A DNA stretch of 64,000 bases from Streptomyces sp. YS415 (GTDB taxonomy: Bacteria > Actinomycetota > Actinomycetes > Streptomycetales > Streptomycetaceae), in NCBI RefSeq assembly GCF_023544665.1, contig NZ_JAMJFL010000004.1, forward strand, positions 62,001-126,000, read 5' to 3'. A program made the translations under genes and the position numbers. Below are positions 8,390 through 16,697 of this stretch, piece after piece; positions within the stretch are counted from its first letter, which is position 1, and every line of letters begins with the position of its first letter. The notes below the pieces were generated by a model, which did no database searches, was not told the DNA's origin, and worked only from the letters and a program-made list of their open reading frames with translations.

Positions 8390-9151
8390 TCAGACGGTTC
8401 GCACGAGGGTGCCGGTGCCTTCCAGCGCGGTGACCTCGTCCGCGGGCGCCGACGTGTCGGTGACCAGGGTGTGCAGGAGGGTGGAAGGGCCGACCCAGGC
8501 GTAGGCGGTGCGGCCCAGTTTGGTGCCGTCGGCGGCCACGAGGATGCGGCGCGCGGAGGCGATGCCGGCCTTCTTCACGGCCGCGTCGTCGAGGTCGTAG
8601 GCGGTCAGGCCCTCCGCCGCGCTGAGACCGCAGCAGCCCATGACGGCCGTGTCGAAGCGCAGTGCCGCCAGCGACGCGAGGGTGAGCGGGCCGCTGAGCG
8701 CTCCCTCGGCGGCCCGCGGCTGCCCGCCGGGCACCAGCAGCCGGGCCGGGGCCGGACCCTCGCCGAGCACCTGGACGGCCTGGAGCGACAGGGGCATCAC
8801 CGTGACGGGCCGCCGGCGCAGCAGACGGGCGATCTCCAAGCAGGTGGTGCCGCTGTCGAGGAGGACGGTCTCGCCGTCGGCGATGAGCGAGCAGACCTCG
8901 GCCGCGATACGGCGCTTGGCGTCGACGGCCTCGTGCGCGCGCAGCCCGAAGGGTGGCTCCTCGCCCCGCAGCAGCAGGGTGCGCGCGCCGCCACGGACCC
9001 GCTCGAGGACACCTTGGGCGGCCAGCGCGTCGAGATCGCGCCGGATGGTCATCTCCGAGGCGCCGGTCAGTGCGGCGAGTTCCTGGACCGTGGCGCGGCC
9101 CGACTCCCGGACGGCCTGCGCGATGATCCCGTGCCGGTCCCCAGTGCTCAT
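8390..9151 (-). CDS. DeoR/GlpR-family transcriptional regulator
   Basis: A 253-residue repressor with an N-terminal winged helix (VQELAALTGASEMTIRRDLD) and a C-terminal sugar-phosphate sensor domain. The sensor is recognised by DSGTTCLEIARLL and the later ADGTKLGRTAYAWVG, both standard in the DeoR sensor. The ATG at 9151 fits the start of homology; its ribosome binding site (CGGGGC) is weak. It diverges from the MFS-HAD-oxidoreductase genes and probably controls them in response to a phosphorylated sugar. Confidence 0.9.
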   Translation of the reverse strand: MSTGDRHGIIAQAVRESGRATVQELAALTGASEMTIRRDLDALAAQGVLERVRGGARTLLLRGEEPPFGLRAHEAVDAKRRIAAEVCSLIADGETVLLDSGTTCLEIARLLRRRPVTVMPLSLQAVQVLGEGPAPARLLVPGGQPRAAEGALSGPLTLASLAALRFDTAVMGCCGLSAAEGLTAYDLDDAAVKKAGIASARRILVAADGTKLGRTAYAWVGPSTLLHTLVTDTSAPADEVTALEGTGTLVRTV

Positions 9152-9216
9152 GCCCCGATTGAACACGAGCCCCGAACGAACAGTCAATGTGTGCGAAACA
9201 CCAGTATCCAATCACC

Positions 9217-9228
9217 ATGAATGTTCAT
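9217..9228. promoter_or_regulatory. Small inverted repeat in the DeoR/MFS divergent region
   Basis: ATGAA-TG-TTCAT is a perfect 5-bp dyad 14 nt before the MFS start. It is short but placed where a DeoR-type operator would be expected. Confidence 0.3.
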
Positions 9229-9241
9229 TACGGTCGTCCAC

Positions 9242-10432
9242 ATGAATCATTCGCTTCGCTCCGCCCGAGCGGCGACCTTCGCGTACTTCATCCTCTGCGG
9301 CACGACCATGGGCGCGTGGGTGGTGCAGATCCCCGCCATCGAGGAGCGCGTGGACATCAGCCACTCCACGCTGGGTGGCCTCCTCGTCCTGCTCGGACTG
9401 GGCGCCTTCACCGGCATGCAGGCGGCCGGACGGCTCACCGACCGGCTCGGAGCGCGCATCGTCGTGCCCGCCACCGGCGTCCTGTGCAGCGCAACCCTGG
9501 TGCTGCCCGGGCTCGCCCAGGATCCGTGGACGCTGGCCGGGGCTCTGTTCGTCTTCGGGTTCTGCAACGGCAGCCTGGACGTGAGCATGAACGCCCACGC
9601 GGTACACGTGGAGAAGGCGTACGGCCGTCCCGTGATGTCGGCCTTCCACGCCACGTTCTCGGTCGGCGGCGTCATCGCCGCACTCGTCGGCGCGGCCACG
9701 GCGGGCGCCGGCCTGAGCCCCGCCGCGAGCATGACCGCTGTAGGAGCCCTGGGTGTGGTGCTCGCTCTCCTGCCGGCACGCACCCTGCTGCCGGCCGAGC
9801 CCACCGCCGCCGTGGAGGAGCCCGGACCGGCACGCGCCGCCAAGCACCGCGGAACCAGCGGGCGCATCTGGCTCCTCGCCGCCCTCGCCATGATGGTCAT
9901 GCTCTGCGAGGGAGCCGCCAACGACTGGAGCGCGCTGCACCTGAAGGACACCCTCGGCGCTCCGGCCAGCACGGCCGCCTTCGCCTACGGCACCTTCGCC
10001 GCGACCATGACCATCGGCCGGCTCCTCGCCGACCGCCTCGCCGCCCGGGCCGGTTCCATGGCCGTCCTCCGCCACGGAGCGGCCACGGCCGCCGTCGGCA
10101 TCACGCTCGCGGCCCTCACCCCCTGGACATGGGCCGCGTTCGCGGGCTGGGCGCTGTTCGGACTGGGACTGTCCGGCTGTGTCCCGCAGTTGTTCAGCGC
10201 AGCCGGACACGCCGACCCCTCCGCCGCCGGGGCCAATGTCTCCCGCGTCGCCGGGCTCGGCTACGTCGGCATGCTCGCCGGCCCCGCCGTGATCGGCTGG
10301 CTGACCCACCTCGTCGCCCTGAACCACACCTTCCTCCTGCTGACCCTGCTGTGTGCGATCACCGCAGTCGCGGCGACAGCGCTGCGCACCGGATCCGAGC
10401 CCACCCGCGAAACAGCAGCAAGCAGCCACTGA
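9242..10432 (+). CDS. MFS transporter
   Basis: A 396-residue, 12-helix major facilitator protein resembling the FucP/YbjJ-like sugar and drug permeases. The first helix (ATFAYFILCGTTMGAWV) leads into the loop GRLTDRLGARI, the MFS motif-A region between helices 2 and 3. Two in-frame starts exist, 9221 and 9242, neither with a clear ribosome binding site; 9242 is chosen because MNHSLRSARAA is a typical family N-terminus. It is followed by the HAD gene 42 nt downstream, and uptake of the substrate handled by the next two enzymes is inferred. Confidence 0.88.
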   Translation: MNHSLRSARAATFAYFILCGTTMGAWVVQIPAIEERVDISHSTLGGLLVLLGLGAFTGMQAAGRLTDRLGARIVVPATGVLCSATLVLPGLAQDPWTLAGALFVFGFCNGSLDVSMNAHAVHVEKAYGRPVMSAFHATFSVGGVIAALVGAATAGAGLSPAASMTAVGALGVVLALLPARTLLPAEPTAAVEEPGPARAAKHRGTSGRIWLLAALAMMVMLCEGAANDWSALHLKDTLGAPASTAAFAYGTFAATMTIGRLLADRLAARAGSMAVLRHGAATAAVGITLAALTPWTWAAFAGWALFGLGLSGCVPQLFSAAGHADPSAAGANVSRVAGLGYVGMLAGPAVIGWLTHLVALNHTFLLLTLLCAITAVAATALRTGSEPTRETAASSH

Positions 10433-10474
10433 CGACCCTCGGAAGGCCCTCGGAATCCGGAGGAACACACCACC

Positions 10475-11104
10475 ATGCCGACCGACCGCAACATCATCCT
10501 GTTCGATCTCTTCGGGGTCATCGCCCGCCATCAACGCCCCGGCGCCCTGGACAAGATGGCGGCCCGCTGCCAAGCACCCGCCGACGCGTTCACCACGGCC
10601 TACTGGGCCTGCCGCCCGCCCTACGACGCGGGCCACCAGTCCGCGCCCGAGTACTGGACCGCCGTACTGCGCCGCCTGGCCCTGCCCGTCGACGCCGACA
10701 CGATCGAGGACCTGCGCCTCACCGACATCGACAGCTGGTCACGCGTCGACGACCGGATGGTCGCCTACGTCCAGTCCCTCCGCAGCGTTGCCGAGGTCGC
10801 CCTGCTGTCCAACATCCCCCCGGACCACGCCGACGCCTTCCTCGCCGCACAGCCGTGGCTGCACACCCTGGACCATCTCGCCTTCTCCGGCAGGATCAAC
10901 GTGGCGAAACCGGCTCCAGCGGCCTTCCAGCACTCCGTCCTCGCCCTGCGGGCCGCCCCGGCCGATTTTCTCTTCGTCGACGACCGCACGGAGAACGTCC
11001 GCGCGGCGCGCGCCACCGGCATGGACGGACACCTCTTCACCGACCGCGAGGGACTGGCCAGGGCGGTCGACATCTGGTTGCGGCGCCACGATTCGAGGGT
11101 GTGA
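10475..11104 (+). CDS. HAD-superfamily phosphatase (YihX-like)
   Basis: A 209-residue haloacid-dehalogenase-fold hydrolase. Motif I reads FDLFGVI: the nucleophile Asp is present, but the usual second Asp of DxD is Phe, as in the YihX-like subgroup whose members act on sugar phosphates. Motif II is LLSN, motif III includes the Lys in NVAKPAP, and motif IV is FVDDRTENV. GGAGGAA precedes the ATG. It lies between a transporter and a DAO-type oxidoreductase under a DeoR regulator, which suggests sugar-phosphate turnover. The true substrate is unknown. Confidence 0.85.
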   Translation: MPTDRNIILFDLFGVIARHQRPGALDKMAARCQAPADAFTTAYWACRPPYDAGHQSAPEYWTAVLRRLALPVDADTIEDLRLTDIDSWSRVDDRMVAYVQSLRSVAEVALLSNIPPDHADAFLAAQPWLHTLDHLAFSGRINVAKPAPAAFQHSVLALRAAPADFLFVDDRTENVRAARATGMDGHLFTDREGLARAVDIWLRRHDSRV

Positions 11105-11230
11105 GCAAAGCAACTGGCCCTGCGGACGCGGTCGATGGGGACGTTCTGCCGGTGCCTGTCCGGCCGCGAAACGCAGGCGTACTCTCAAGCACAGTCCGCA
11201 GCGTGCCCCCGCTGAAAGGATGCGCAGACC

Positions 11231-12397
11231 ATGAAGGTCATCGTCATCGGTGCCGGCGTGCTGGGGGTCAGCGTGGCGAGGCAGCTCGCCGTCGGCGGCG
11301 AGGAAGTCCTCCTGGTCGACCAGTCCGGAGCCGGTACCGGGACCACCGCGACCACGTTCGCCTGGACCAACTCGAGCCGGAAGCACGACCCGGACTACCA
11401 CCGGCTCAACCTCGCGGGGATGCAGGAGCACGCCAGACTCGCCGGACAACTGCCCGGTGCGCAGTCCTACTTCCCCAGCGGGGCGTTGCAGTGGGCGGAC
11501 TCGGCGAACGAAGAATGGCTCGCCGACAACGTGGCACGCCTGCAGTCACTCGGCTATCCCGCACGCTGGATCACGCCCGCCGAGGCGACCCGCATCGCAG
11601 GCGACCTCCGCGTCCCGGGAACGATCACGTCGTGCGCCCACTTCCCCAGCGAGGGATACGTACTGCCCGAACTCTTCATGGCGAACCTGCTCGCCGACGC
11701 CGAACAGCACGGAGCCAGGCTGGCGTTCGGCGAGGTGGTGGCGATCCATGACAGAGCCGACGGAGTGTCCGTCACCCTGGCCGGAGGGGAAGTCGTCAAA
11801 GGCGACCGGGCCGTGCTGGCGGCAGGCCGCTGGACGCGGCAACTGGCCGCAGGGGCTGGCATCGACATCCCGATGGTGACGGACACCGGCCGCGGATCAC
11901 AGCCCGTCGGCCTGCTGGGGTACGCCAGGACTCCAGCACTCGACCTCCGCTGCGTGATCCACACCCCCGGCCTCAACCTCCGCCCCGCAACAGGCGGCCA
12001 GACGGTCCTGCAAGCTCTCGATCTCAACAGGGACGTCGACCCGGCGAACCCGCCCTCCGCAGGCGGGACCCTTGCCCGCACCCTCGCTGAACGCTTCTCA
12101 GCACTCCTCCCCGAGCCGGGTCCCGCACCGGAGATCGACCTGCGCATCGGCATCCGGTCGTTGCCGGCGGATGGCCACAGCATCGCCGGTTACGCCTCTG
12201 ACCGGTCCCGCGTCTACTGCCTGGTCTCGCACAGCGGCATCACCCTGGCCCCGATCCTGGGACGGCTGGCCGCCGGCGAAATCACCACCGACCAGGAACA
12301 AGACCTCCTACGACCGTTCCGGCCCACCCGCTTCACCGGCGCCCAGCGCGCCGCAACCGAGGCCGACCAACGCGCCACCGCCCTGGGCGAGCAGTAG
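11231..12397 (+). CDS. FAD-dependent oxidoreductase (DAO family)
   Basis: A 388-residue flavoprotein. The N-terminal GAGVLG dinucleotide-binding motif (within VIVIGAGVLGVSVARQLA) and the C-terminal SHSGITLAPILGRL segment are typical of the D-amino-acid oxidase/glycine oxidase family. Such enzymes oxidise primary or secondary amines. It has GAAAGGA upstream and closes the DeoR-linked gene group, although 126 nt separate it from the HAD gene, so it may have its own promoter. Its partners hint at an amino-sugar or opine-like substrate; this is inference only. Confidence 0.87.
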   Translation: MKVIVIGAGVLGVSVARQLAVGGEEVLLVDQSGAGTGTTATTFAWTNSSRKHDPDYHRLNLAGMQEHARLAGQLPGAQSYFPSGALQWADSANEEWLADNVARLQSLGYPARWITPAEATRIAGDLRVPGTITSCAHFPSEGYVLPELFMANLLADAEQHGARLAFGEVVAIHDRADGVSVTLAGGEVVKGDRAVLAAGRWTRQLAAGAGIDIPMVTDTGRGSQPVGLLGYARTPALDLRCVIHTPGLNLRPATGGQTVLQALDLNRDVDPANPPSAGGTLARTLAERFSALLPEPGPAPEIDLRIGIRSLPADGHSIAGYASDRSRVYCLVSHSGITLAPILGRLAAGEITTDQEQDLLRPFRPTRFTGAQRAATEADQRATALGEQ

Positions 12398-12565
12398 CCG
12401 ACGGCACCGCACGCTGCCGTCAGGCGATCCACGCGGCCATGCGCCCAACCGCCATAGCGCCTGAGAGATAGGACTGCCGGCCTTCGCAGCAAGGCTCAGT
12501 GGCGGGCGTCCGGCGCCGAGCGGAGAATGTCACCAGGGCGGCATTCCCCGTCCTGCGGAGGTGCC

Positions 12566-12961
12566 ATGACGGATCCGCGAACCCTCCTGTGGCAGGCGCG
12601 CCGGGGTCCGGTGCCGGCGGACTGGCGGGTGTTCACCAAGAGGCGGGGCAAGGTGTCCGGCTTCTTCGGCGGGACGTCCGACGATCCGGACCCGCTGCTG
12701 GTGATCACGCCGGACGGCTCCGTCGAGTACATCAGTGAGCGCAAGCCGCTGGCGATCGTCGTCTTCCAGGATCTGGTCGGCATGAAGCTGCGAGTAGCCG
12801 GCTCCAGCAACTCGGCAGCCGTCTCCACCTGGGTCGACCTGCGCTACCTCGACGGCAGCAAGTCGAAGTGGCGCTCCACCGGCTTCGGCAGCAACCTGGA
12901 GGCGATCCAGGGCTTCATCGAGGCGTACGGCGCCCACAAAGCGCTGCGCGGGTACGCGTGA
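12566..12961 (+). CDS. Conserved hypothetical protein
   Basis: A 131-residue soluble protein I do not recognise. The ATG has GGAGG 4 nt upstream. The protein begins with a basic stretch (RVFTKRRGKVSGFFGG), then alternates short beta-like segments (LLVITPDGSVEYI, LAIVVFQDLVGMKLRV) in a pattern that could be a small PH-like or beta-barrel fold. No signal peptide or membrane helix is seen. It faces the alpha/beta hydrolase gene convergently. Confidence 0.65.
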   Translation: MTDPRTLLWQARRGPVPADWRVFTKRRGKVSGFFGGTSDDPDPLLVITPDGSVEYISERKPLAIVVFQDLVGMKLRVAGSSNSAAVSTWVDLRYLDGSKSKWRSTGFGSNLEAIQGFIEAYGAHKALRGYA

Positions 12962-13015
12962 GCCGGGCTCTGCTCGGGCCTCAGGATCAGGTGAACCGCG
13001 CTGCGGCGCCCCCGC

Positions 13016-13897
13016 TCAGCGACCGGCGAGCGCGCGGATCTCCGCCGCGATCAGCTTCGGGTCCTCCTCCGCCATGAAGTGGCCACACGAGACGGTGCGG
13101 TGCCGGAGGTCGGGCGCCCAGGCACTCCACAGTCCCTCGGCGTGATAGCCGAGGGCGGCGCCCCAGTCCTGCTGGAGGACGGTGACCGGCATGGCGAGCT
13201 GGTCGCCGTTCGCGCGGTCGGCGGTGTCGTGCTCGACGTCGATACCGGCCGAGGCGCGGTAGTCCGCCACGATGGAGTCCACCGCCGCCGCGGAGGCGTC
13301 GAGGTAGTGGCGGCGGACGTCAGCGGGAAGTGCGGCGGGGTCGTTGGTCCAGGCGTCGAGGAAGTACGAGAAGAAGCTGTCGGCGGCTCCCCGGATCATC
13401 TCCTCCGGCAGACCGGGGGCCTGGGCCATCAGGTACAGGTGGAAGCCGATCGCACCGGACACGCCGCGCAGGGCGTCCCACATGTCCAGGGTCGGAAGGA
13501 CGTCGAGGAACAGTGCGCGGGCGACGGCCTGCGGGTGGTCCATGGCGGTGCGGAAGGCGACGAGGGCGCCCCGGTCGTGGCCGGCGAGGGTGAAGCGGTC
13601 GTGGCCCAGTTCCGCGGCGAGGCGGACGACGTCCCGGCCCATGGTGCGCTTGGAGTAGACGTCCGCACCGGTCTCGGCGGGCTTGTCGCTGGCGCCGTAG
13701 CCGCGCAGGTCGGGGCAGATGACGGTGTGGTCGGCGGCGAGGTCGGCCGCCACGTGCCGCCACATCAGGTGGGTCTGCGGGAAGCCGTGCAGCAGCACGA
13801 CCGGGCTGCCGCTGCCGCCGACCGCGGCGTGCAGGGCGACTCCGTCGCCGACGGTCACTCGCTGTTCGGTGAAGCCGGGGATGCTCAGGGGGGACAC
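13016..13897 (-). CDS. Alpha/beta hydrolase resembling haloacetate dehalogenases
   Basis: A 293-residue enzyme with the oxyanion segment HGFPQTHLMW, the dehalogenase/epoxide-hydrolase-type nucleophile Asp108 in GHDRG, and a C-terminal catalytic His in CGHFMAEE. The GTG start is supported by AGGAG 8 nt upstream; a much longer open frame extends upstream but has no coding character. From memory of fluoroacetate dehalogenase, the carboxylate-binding second Arg after GHDRG is Leu here, and the halide-site Trp of the cap domain (FHW) is replaced (FHL). A true haloacid substrate is therefore doubtful, and epoxide or ester hydrolysis is open. It diverges from the SARP-like regulator. Confidence 0.85.
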   Translation of the reverse strand: MSPLSIPGFTEQRVTVGDGVALHAAVGGSGSPVVLLHGFPQTHLMWRHVAADLAADHTVICPDLRGYGASDKPAETGADVYSKRTMGRDVVRLAAELGHDRFTLAGHDRGALVAFRTAMDHPQAVARALFLDVLPTLDMWDALRGVSGAIGFHLYLMAQAPGLPEEMIRGAADSFFSYFLDAWTNDPAALPADVRRHYLDASAAAVDSIVADYRASAGIDVEHDTADRANGDQLAMPVTVLQQDWGAALGYHAEGLWSAWAPDLRHRTVSCGHFMAEEDPKLIAAEIRALAGR

Positions 13898-14054
13898 GCG
13901 GATACTCCTGGTGCTCGTGGCAAAGTGGACGCTCCGGGCAGCTCGGGCCGGGCTCGTCCGGGGACGTGCTCCAGGTTGAGCGCGCCGGATCAGTGATCGA
14001 TGAGTGAACGGGAACGCGCGCCGGCAACGGGGCCGTCCGCGAAGGGACCGTGCC

Positions 14055-16088
14055 GTGGGCGTCGCATTCGGACTGCTGGGCCCGGTGGCCGCCTGGAGCG
14101 CGGCGGGCGAGCCGCTGCCCCTCGGGGCCCCGCGGCACCGGGAGGTGCTGGGCCGGCTGCTGGTCGCACGCGGCCGGGTGGTGACGGTGGACCGGCTCGT
14201 GACGGACCTGTGGGAGGACGAGGCGCCCGCCGCGGCAGTAGGGGCGGTACGCACGTTCGTCGCCGCGCTGCGCCGCTCACTGGAACCCGGGCGGCCGCCG
14301 CGCGAGGCGTCCCGGCTCCTGGTGACCCAGGGCCCGGGGTACGTGCTGCGCGCCGGCCGTGACGCGGTCGACGCGTGGCGCTTCGAGGATGCGGCCCAGC
14401 AGGCCGGTACGGCGGCGCCGCAAGCGGCCGTGGCGCTGTGGGACGCGGCGCTCGCGCTGTGGCGGGGACCGGCCCTCGCCGACTTCCCCTCCGCCCGGTG
14501 GGCCGCCGCCGACCGTGCCCGGCTGGAGGCCTTGCGCCTGCATGCCGTGGAGCGCCGGGCCGACGCCCTGCTGGCCACCGGCGCCGCCCGGGAAGCGGCC
14601 GTCGACCTGGAAGCCCATGTCGCGGCGCAGCCGGGACGGGAGGACGGCTGGGTGCTGCTGGCCACCGCGCTGGCCCGCTCCGGTCGGCGCGCGGACGCCC
14701 TGGAGACGGTGCGGCGCGCCCGGCGGGCGCTGGCCGGGGAACCGGGCGCCGAGCCGGGACCGGCGCTGGCCCGCGTCGAGGCGCAGATCCTCAAGGGCTC
14801 CCCCGCTGCCGAGCCCGCCGCGGACGCCGGGATCGCCGACGGGGTGTGGGGCCGGGCGGCGGCAGCCTGGGAGCGTTCGGTGCCCGCCCGGTCCCGGGCC
14901 CGGCTGCACGCCACCGCGGGCCTGCTGCGCGATCTCGCCGTAACCGGCGCCGACGGACTGGCGGAAGCCCGCGAACACCGGCAGGACGTCGTGGCGGCGG
15001 CCGAGGCCACTGGCGACGCCGAGCTGACGGCCCGCATCATCGGCTCCTACGACGTCCCCGCCATCTGGACCCGTGCCGACGACCCCGAAAGCGCCGGAAA
15101 GCTCGTACGGGCCGCGGCCCGCGCCGCCGCCGCCCTGGCCCCCGGTGACACCCCGGCCCTGCGCGCCCGGCTGCTGTCGGTCATCGCCGTCGAGTCCCGC
15201 GGGGACGCGGCAGCCGACACCCCGCCCGCCCCGACCACCGCCCCGCCGGTCCTCGAAGCGTGGCGGGCGCGCGCCGAGCGGTCCACCGAGGAAGCCGTCC
15301 GGCTCGCGCGGCGGCTCGGTGACCCGACGCTGCTCGCCTTCGCCCTCAACGGCGCCTTCATGCAGTCGTTCGGCCACTGCGGCAACAGCACCTACCGTGA
15401 GGCCACCGGCCGGGAACTGATCCGCCTCGCCGAAGACCACCAACTGCCCGGCCACGAAGTCCTCGGACGCCTGATGCGCCTGCAAGCCCTCGCCGCACAG
15501 GGCGACTTCGCCACCGCGGAGGCCGAGGCCGAGGCCACCGACCGGCTGGCCGCACAGCACGAGCGGCCTCTGGCGAGCGTGTTCACCTCCTGGTTCCGGG
15601 CACTTCGCACCTGCGAGACCGAGGGCTGGACCGCCGCCCGCCCGCTCTACGCCCGCGCCTTGGCGGTGACCGCCGACTGCGCCATGCCCGGCCTCGCCCG
15701 GGGAGCCGGTGCTCTGGTCGCCCTCGTGCCCGTGCTGCGCGCCGAGCACGCCCTGCCCCGCTCCGACGACTTCGACGGCCTCGACGCCGGCCCGTACCAG
15801 CCGTGGCTGGAGCCCCTGTTGCTGGCCGGTGCCGGCGCGGCCGACCTGGCCCGGCAGGCGCTGGACCGGGTGCCGAGACCTCCGCACGACCTGCTCCAGG
15901 AGGCCCTGTGGTGCGTGCTCGCCCGCAGCGCCCAAGCCGTCGGACACACAGGGGTCCTGCGGCGGGCGGTGGAGGAACTCACCGCAGCTCAGGGCGAGTT
16001 GGCCGGAGCGACGAGCGGTCTGATCTCCTTCGGGCCGGTCGCTCACCACCTGCTGGCCGCGGAGCGGGCCCTGGCGGCGCGCGGGTGA
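14055..16088 (+). CDS. SARP/AfsR-type transcriptional regulator with BTAD
   Basis: About 677 residues. The N-terminal OmpR-like winged helix starts at AFGLLGPVAAW and includes VTVDRLVTDLW and GPGYVL. A bacterial transcriptional activation domain follows (about 95-240; RALAGEPGAEPGPAL). The rest is alanine-rich helical sequence resembling TPR repeats, without the P-loop NB-ARC domain of full AfsR. I chose GTG 14055 because GAAGGGA precedes it and the family homology starts there; GTG 14004 would add 17 basic residues. Such regulators usually activate secondary metabolism, but no biosynthetic cluster is visible nearby. Confidence 0.82.
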   Translation: MGVAFGLLGPVAAWSAAGEPLPLGAPRHREVLGRLLVARGRVVTVDRLVTDLWEDEAPAAAVGAVRTFVAALRRSLEPGRPPREASRLLVTQGPGYVLRAGRDAVDAWRFEDAAQQAGTAAPQAAVALWDAALALWRGPALADFPSARWAAADRARLEALRLHAVERRADALLATGAAREAAVDLEAHVAAQPGREDGWVLLATALARSGRRADALETVRRARRALAGEPGAEPGPALARVEAQILKGSPAAEPAADAGIADGVWGRAAAAWERSVPARSRARLHATAGLLRDLAVTGADGLAEAREHRQDVVAAAEATGDAELTARIIGSYDVPAIWTRADDPESAGKLVRAAARAAAALAPGDTPALRARLLSVIAVESRGDAAADTPPAPTTAPPVLEAWRARAERSTEEAVRLARRLGDPTLLAFALNGAFMQSFGHCGNSTYREATGRELIRLAEDHQLPGHEVLGRLMRLQALAAQGDFATAEAEAEATDRLAAQHERPLASVFTSWFRALRTCETEGWTAARPLYARALAVTADCAMPGLARGAGALVALVPVLRAEHALPRSDDFDGLDAGPYQPWLEPLLLAGAGAADLARQALDRVPRPPHDLLQEALWCVLARSAQAVGHTGVLRRAVEELTAAQGELAGATSGLISFGPVAHHLLAAERALAARG

Positions 16089-16146
16089 CGCAAGTTGCCC
16101 GAGGGGCTGGTGAAATAACCGAGCAGACACGGCTGTTGATCACGTC

Positions 16147-16605
16147 ATGACACAAGGACCAGCACCGCGCGCCCTGTCCGACGAAGCCCTCTCCACCCTG
16201 CTCGGCAAGCAGCAGTTCGGGACGCTCGCCACCGTCAAGCGCAGCGGGCACCCCCACCTGACCACGATGCTGTACAGCTGGGACCCCGAGGCCCGCATCG
16301 TGCGGTTCTCGACCACGGCGGACCGGATAAAGATCGCGCATCTGCGCCGCAATCCCCGCGCCTCGGTGCACGTGCAGGGCGCCGACGTGTGGTCCTTCGC
16401 CGTGGCCGAGGGTGACGCCGAGGTCTCCGAGACGACGACCACGGCCGGGGACGCGGTGGGGCGGGAGTTGCTCGGGATGATTCCCGCGGCCGCGAAACCG
16501 GAGGACGAGGACGCGTTCCTCGAGCAGTTGGTCGCCGAGCGTCGCGTGGTCATCCGGCTGAAGGTCGACCGGCTGTACGGAACAGCGCTCGACATCACCG
16601 GCTGA
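16147..16605 (+). CDS. PPOX-class F420/FMN-dependent protein
   Basis: A 152-residue split-barrel flavin or deazaflavin-binding protein like the pyridoxamine-phosphate-oxidase-related F420 enzymes of actinobacteria. Diagnostic stretches are FGTLATVKRSGHPHLTTM near the N-terminus, VRFSTTADRIKIAHLRRNPRASVHV in the middle and a C-terminal basic strand VVIRLKVDRLYG. Such enzymes reduce small organic substrates with F420H2 or FMN in the cytosol. No good ribosome binding site precedes the ATG. Confidence 0.85.
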   Translation: MTQGPAPRALSDEALSTLLGKQQFGTLATVKRSGHPHLTTMLYSWDPEARIVRFSTTADRIKIAHLRRNPRASVHVQGADVWSFAVAEGDAEVSETTTTAGDAVGRELLGMIPAAAKPEDEDAFLEQLVAERRVVIRLKVDRLYGTALDITG

Positions 16606-16697
16606 GAGGTGCCGGGTCCCTGGGGGTCGGGCGCGCCATGGTGGCGCCGGTGGACTCGCCCTCCAGGGCTACGACGGCGCCGATCCGCGTCCCCGCC

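Noticed and set aside
13898..15040. Upstream extension of the alpha/beta hydrolase frame
   Set aside because: Low-complexity Ala/Arg/Ser sequence antisense to the SARP-like gene; the ribosome binding site and homology start at 13897.
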